Source: Candidatus Zipacnadia bacterium (lineage in GTDB: Bacteria; Armatimonadota; UBA5377; JALGUK01). From it: 9,551 nucleotides of DNA. The stretch covers positions 1-9,551 of the forward strand of contig JALGUK010000065.1 in the NCBI GenBank assembly GCA_029820875.1, given 5' to 3'. A program made the position numbers and the translations under genes. Positions 7,700 to 9,551 of this stretch are shown one piece after another. The notes under the pieces are model-generated. The model was not told the origin of the DNA and did no database searches. It saw nothing but the letters and a program-made list of their open reading frames with translations. The stretch's first letter is position 1. Each line of letters opens with the position of its first letter.

Positions 7700-7835
7700 C
7701 CTCACCCCCGACCCCTCTTCTCTCCCGCGGACATGGTTCGCAGGCGGTTAGGAGAGAATGAACATACAGGTGGTTTACTCCCATCCCCAGAGAAGCTGCG
7801 AAGCGGACTCGAAGGAGATGGGCCTGGGGGTGAGG
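7700..7835. repeat. MITE-like intergenic element with 10-bp inverted ends
   Basis: CCTCACCCCC (7700-7709) and GGGGGTGAGG (7826-7835) are perfect inverted repeats bounding 116 bases. Inside the left end is a pyrimidine-rich run (CCCCTCTTCTCTCCC), with weaker purine-rich counterparts to the right (GGAGAGAA, GGAGATGGG). The pattern CCTCACCCC...GGGGTGAGG flanking CTCTCCC/GGGAGAGG resembles, from memory, high-copy non-coding repeats in environmental bacterial genomes. It begins six bases after the sialidase stop and ends 17 bases before the stop of the DUF4268 remnant, so both may owe their present ends to it. No protein is encoded. Confidence 0.55.
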
Positions 7836-7851
7836 TCGGCGTCGGACTCCG

Positions 7852-7983
7852 CTACAGGTCTCTCAGCCTCGGCGCAAAGACCTCGTGGAACTTCTCAAGC
7901 GTCTCATACATCCACTCATGTTGAGCAGGCCAGTCGGCCTCGCGGGTGAGGTCGACGCCTTTACGTTGGATCCGGATATGGCT
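7852..7983 (-). pseudogene. C-terminal remnant of a DUF4268-like protein
   Basis: Reading the minus strand from 7983 to the TAG at 7854-7852 gives 43 codons between in-frame stops, without a start codon. The peptide contains RIQRKGVDL, then READWPAQHEWM, then ETLEKFHEVFAPRLRDL. The pattern W-P-x-x-H-x-W-M followed by L-E-K-F-x-x-V-F-x-P-R-(I/L) at the extreme C-terminus is, to my recollection, that of DUF4268 domain proteins, which are often found near restriction or nuclease genes. Only the end is left: an upstream in-frame stop (7986-7984) and the prepilin remnant replace the rest. It overlaps the 3' end of that remnant by 23 bases in another frame. The remnant is clear as protein-like sequence; the family name is less certain. 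Confidence 0.6.
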
Positions 7984-8249
7984 CTACTGCCTTGGCCCAG
8001 ATCCACCAATAACGCCAGTTGGGTTCGTTCGGGTCTTCGAACAAGTACCTCATCCACCGGTCATCGTTGTCGGACAGGTACATCATCATGCCAAGCCCGA
8101 TCTGCTTGCAGTTGCTCAGGCAGCTCGCCTGCTTCGCCTTCTCCTTGGCCTTCGCAAAGAACCGGGAAGAGGACCGCTGCCAGGATCGGAATGATCGCGA
8201 TCACCACCGGCAGTTCGATGAGCGTGAAGCCGTGACGCTTGGACTCCAT
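7961..8249 (-). pseudogene. Decayed and truncated prepilin-like gene
   Basis: From ATG 8249 the frame reads MESKRHG|FTLIEL, then PVVIAIIPILAAVLFPV, and then leaves the family sequence. One extra base near 8159-8161 (aagaacc where the intact copy at 755-760 has aagacc) restores the match: [33 protein letters not shown], continuing to a TAA at 7963-7961. The corrected product would have about 96 residues and lacks the whole C-terminal half with the H-x9-DG motif. Two prolines inside the membrane helix, where the intact copies have Leu and Ala, are further signs of decay. No good ribosome binding site precedes the ATG. The closest relative in the window is the gene at 8373-9104 ([17 protein letters not shown]), so this is probably a broken tandem duplicate of it. 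Confidence 0.82.
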
Positions 8250-8322
8250 TGGTGTGAGACCTGCATCGTGTTTTTTTGCGACGTTCGATTACCTTTGGGT
8301 CTAATCATCACATCCCTACGAC

Positions 8323-8345
8323 GAAAATCAGGTGGCCGGCCACCT
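8323..8345 (-). terminator. Palindromic terminator of the 8373-9104 gene
   Basis: AGGTGGCCGGCCACCT (8330-8345) is a perfect 16-base palindrome. On the minus strand it is followed by GATTTTC (8329-8323). As RNA it forms a GC-rich stem closed by a small loop, 27 bases after the stop codon at 8373, with a short U run. The U run is only four bases, so efficiency is uncertain. As DNA the perfect palindrome could also be a protein-binding site. Confidence 0.6.
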
Positions 8346-8372
8346 CACTCCGCCAAGTTCCCCAGTCCTTTA

Positions 8373-9104
8373 TTACCAACTCTGGTACTTTGCGCCCCAA
8401 TGTATCCAGCCGTCGGTCGTTTCGAATGAACTGGTTTTCCAGTTGTAGCAGCGCAGGTTAGGCACGACTCTCTCCATCTCTTCATACTTCATGGGCTTCA
8501 CATGGCCGTCCATAAAGCCGAAGTTTCCCATCCCGTTGTGGCGCCAGTAGCAGGGCTGATCTGAACCTATCCGGCCGAGAGAGCCCCAATTGATCGTGAT
8601 GTATAGAGGGGCCATGCAGTAGTCGGTACAGTCACCGAATGCTGCAACATCGGCTGGCGCCTCGAATTGTGACAATGTGGGTCGCGAGGCCCAATAGCCC
8701 GGGTAGGATATCAGCAAGTTGATGCCGATGGATATCGCGTCAGGACCATAACCTGCTGTGCGGTATACGTGTAGCCCATTGTAGTTGCGCGCAGTTGAGG
8801 GGCAGTTGAAGACCTGCGCATTCTTGATGTACGGGTCGAGCGCGAAGCTCCAAACGTAACCGTCCGGCTCCGGGCAGCCGTCCCACCATATGTAGTATGG
8901 AGGCAGCATATCGTCGTAGTCGGACAGATACATCATCCACGCGAGACCTATTTGCTTGCAGTTGCTCATGCAACTCGCCTGTAATGCCTTCTCCCTGGCC
9001 CTGGCGAACACGGGAAACAAGATTGCTGCCAGGATCGCGATGATCGCAATTACGACGAGAAGCTCGATGAGCGTGAAGCCTCTTACAGTCCTTCCCTTCT
9101 TCAA
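8373..9104 (-). CDS. Prepilin-like protein with H-x9-DG C-terminal motif
   Basis: A 243-residue protein with leader MKKGRTVRG and predicted cut before FTLIELL, a helix and [11 protein letters not shown] stretch close to those of the 72-836 protein, then [21 protein letters not shown]. The central region is rich in aromatic residues and Cys ([27 protein letters not shown]). H189 is followed by DGHV at D199, and a 43-residue tail ends KYQSW. The start is TTG at 9104, set by AGGAGG (9113-9118) eight bases upstream; the ATG at 9173 in the same frame would run through the ribosome binding site and add 23 non-leader residues. Such proteins are presumed to sit in the inner membrane as pseudopilins; no specific function is known. 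The leader may regulate translation through exclusive hairpins (9113-9151). A decayed relative lies directly downstream. Confidence 0.9.
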   Translation of the reverse strand: MKKGRTVRGFTLIELLVVIAIIAILAAILFPVFARAREKALQASCMSNCKQIGLAWMMYLSDYDDMLPPYYIWWDGCPEPDGYVWSFALDPYIKNAQVFNCPSTARNYNGLHVYRTAGYGPDAISIGINLLISYPGYWASRPTLSQFEAPADVAAFGDCTDYCMAPLYITINWGSLGRIGSDQPCYWRHNGMGNFGFMDGHVKPMKYEEMERVVPNLRCYNWKTSSFETTDGWIHWGAKYQSW

Positions 9105-9112
9105 CCGAAAGA

Positions 9113-9151
9113 CCTCCTGTTTGTATGGGCCCCAAACAGGTGCTTGGGGCC
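9113..9151 (-). promoter_or_regulatory. Leader with two mutually exclusive hairpins at the ribosome binding site
   Basis: On the minus strand hairpin I is GGCCCCAA (9151-9144), an 8-nt loop, TTGGGGCC (9135-9128), all eight pairs perfect. Hairpin II is CCTGTTTG (9140-9133), a 9-nt loop, CAAACAGG (9123-9116), also eight perfect pairs. They share 9133-9135, and hairpin II's 5' arm lies partly in hairpin I's loop, so the full forms cannot coexist. The 3' arm of hairpin II covers the first three bases of AGGAGG (9118-9113), the ribosome binding site of the TTG start at 9104. Hairpin I leaves that site free. This is the layout of a translational switch; the trigger is unknown. Confidence 0.5.
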
Positions 9152-9204
9152 AGAGATTGCGGCTCTCGACCATGCCCGCTACCGAACATTCACCTCCTTG
9201 TCGC

Positions 9205-9330
9205 GTGGCATCCGCGTTGCGAACCTATTAACACTTTGTTAGCCTATCGAGACTGTTACTAAAGCTACCTTTGCGCAAGCCGAGGGTACATCCGGCAGTT
9301 TTGCCGAAAACGAACTCTGCCCTTGCGGTT
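9205..9330. other. Upstream region of the 8373-9104 gene
   Basis: No gene is seen. It holds a small dyad TAACA-CTT-TGTTA (9228-9240) that could be an operator, and a hairpin CGGCA-GTTT-TGCCG near 9291-9304 without a U tail on either strand. I find no convincing sigma-70 promoter. A canonical AAGGAGGTGA lies on the minus strand directly before an ATG at 9189, but in a different frame from the prepilin-like gene. Confidence 0.35.
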
Positions 9331-9378
9331 ACCAGTGGTCTGTGATCAGTGACCGATCACTGTTTGCTGTTCACTGGT
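9331..9378. repeat. Nested palindromic repeat (REP/MITE-like)
   Basis: ACCAGTG (9331-9337) and CACTGGT (9372-9378) are perfect inverted ends enclosing 34 bases, in which CAGTGA-CCGA-TCACTG (9347-9362) forms a second perfect hairpin. The motif family (GTGATCAGTGA, GATCACTG, TTCACTGG) resembles a common intergenic repeat of environmental bacteria. No coding function is likely. Confidence 0.6.
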
Positions 9379-9551
9379 CGCCGCCTTTTGGGTCTGTTTG
9401 CGTGCCTGTTCTTGGTCCCAGGACCTCTTCAGGCGCTTTCTTGTCTGCTTTTGCCCTCTTCCACCTTATTCACACGCCTGCCAGGGGCAATGAGACCTTT
9501 TCTGGATGCGGCACGCTGCCCAAGAGCTTGGCCATCCGCTTGCAATTGACC
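9379..9551. other. No supported gene to the window end
   Basis: Both strands have short open stretches. The plus-strand frame starting in the palindrome at 9349 looks like a translation of the repeat and has no ribosome binding site. On the minus strand one frame reads VNCKRMAKLLGSVPHPEKVSLP before a stop and could be the tail of a gene entering from beyond 9551, but it is too short to identify. Confidence 0.35.

Noticed and set aside
6776..7705. A 309-codon open frame on the minus strand opposite the sialidase gene
   Set aside because: It mirrors the Asp-box gene codon by codon, has no ribosome binding site and no protein-like motifs; the plus-strand gene explains it.
7863..8057. A 64-codon minus-strand frame overlapping both remnants
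   Set aside because: It has no family-like segments; the two other frames give recognisable prepilin and DUF4268-like sequence over the same DNA.
9349..9549. A 66-codon plus-strand frame with a hydrophobic start
   Set aside because: It begins inside the palindromic repeat, has no ribosome binding site, and reads like a translated repeat.
1..9551. CRISPR array, rRNA, tRNA, insertion-sequence transposase or integrase
   Set aside because: No regularly spaced repeats, RNA gene signatures or transposase motifs were seen on either strand.

Overview
The window looks like a piece of an environmental bacterial chromosome, most likely from Armatimonadota or a related lineage such as Planctomycetota, often seen only as metagenome-assembled genomes. 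The main clue is a set of short type IV prepilin-like proteins. They share a leader ending G|FTLIE, a helix leading into FPVFA(K/R)AREKA, a Cys-x-SN-x-KQ segment, and an H-x9-DG motif near the C-terminus. Large families of this kind are typical of those phyla. The phylum is inferred from protein style only; no rRNA or marker gene is present.

Layout: (1) 1-1966 holds two minus-strand prepilin-like genes in tandem. The downstream one (72-836) is intact. The upstream one (1139-1860) has a one-base frameshift although it keeps a near-consensus promoter, a strong ribosome binding site and a terminator. Their last codons and 3' flanks form a 122-bp direct repeat. (2) 2100-2996 encodes an HDOD-domain protein with an intact HD dyad, on the minus strand. 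(3) 3261-3854 is a plus-strand prepilin-like gene. It converges, with a four-base gap, on 3859-4728, a minus-strand stand-alone and degenerate GspE/PilB-type ATPase domain. (4) 4816-6453 is a CPA1-type Na+/H+ antiporter, 87 bp upstream of the ATPase gene and on the same strand. (5) 6623-7693 is a secreted five-Asp-box sialidase-like protein, divergent from the antiporter and with its own promoter. (6) 7700-8249 is a graveyard: an inverted-repeat element, the last 43 codons of a DUF4268-like gene, and a frameshifted, truncated prepilin pseudogene fused to it. (7) 8373-9104 is a fourth prepilin-like gene that still reads through. It has a palindromic terminator and a 5' leader in which two perfect 8-bp hairpins are mutually exclusive, one of them reaching the ribosome binding site. 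(8) 9205-9551 carries a palindromic repeat and no gene I can support.

How the parts fit: the prepilin-like proteins, the GspE-like ATPase and perhaps the HDOD regulator point to a surface or type II secretion/type IV pilus-like theme. No complete secretion operon is present: there is no GspF/PilC, GspD or prepilin peptidase. The antiporter and sialidase are probably independent. The points most worth following up are the leader RNA switch at 9113-9151, the catalytically eroded solo ATPase, and the prepilin/DUF4268 junction near 7961-7983.
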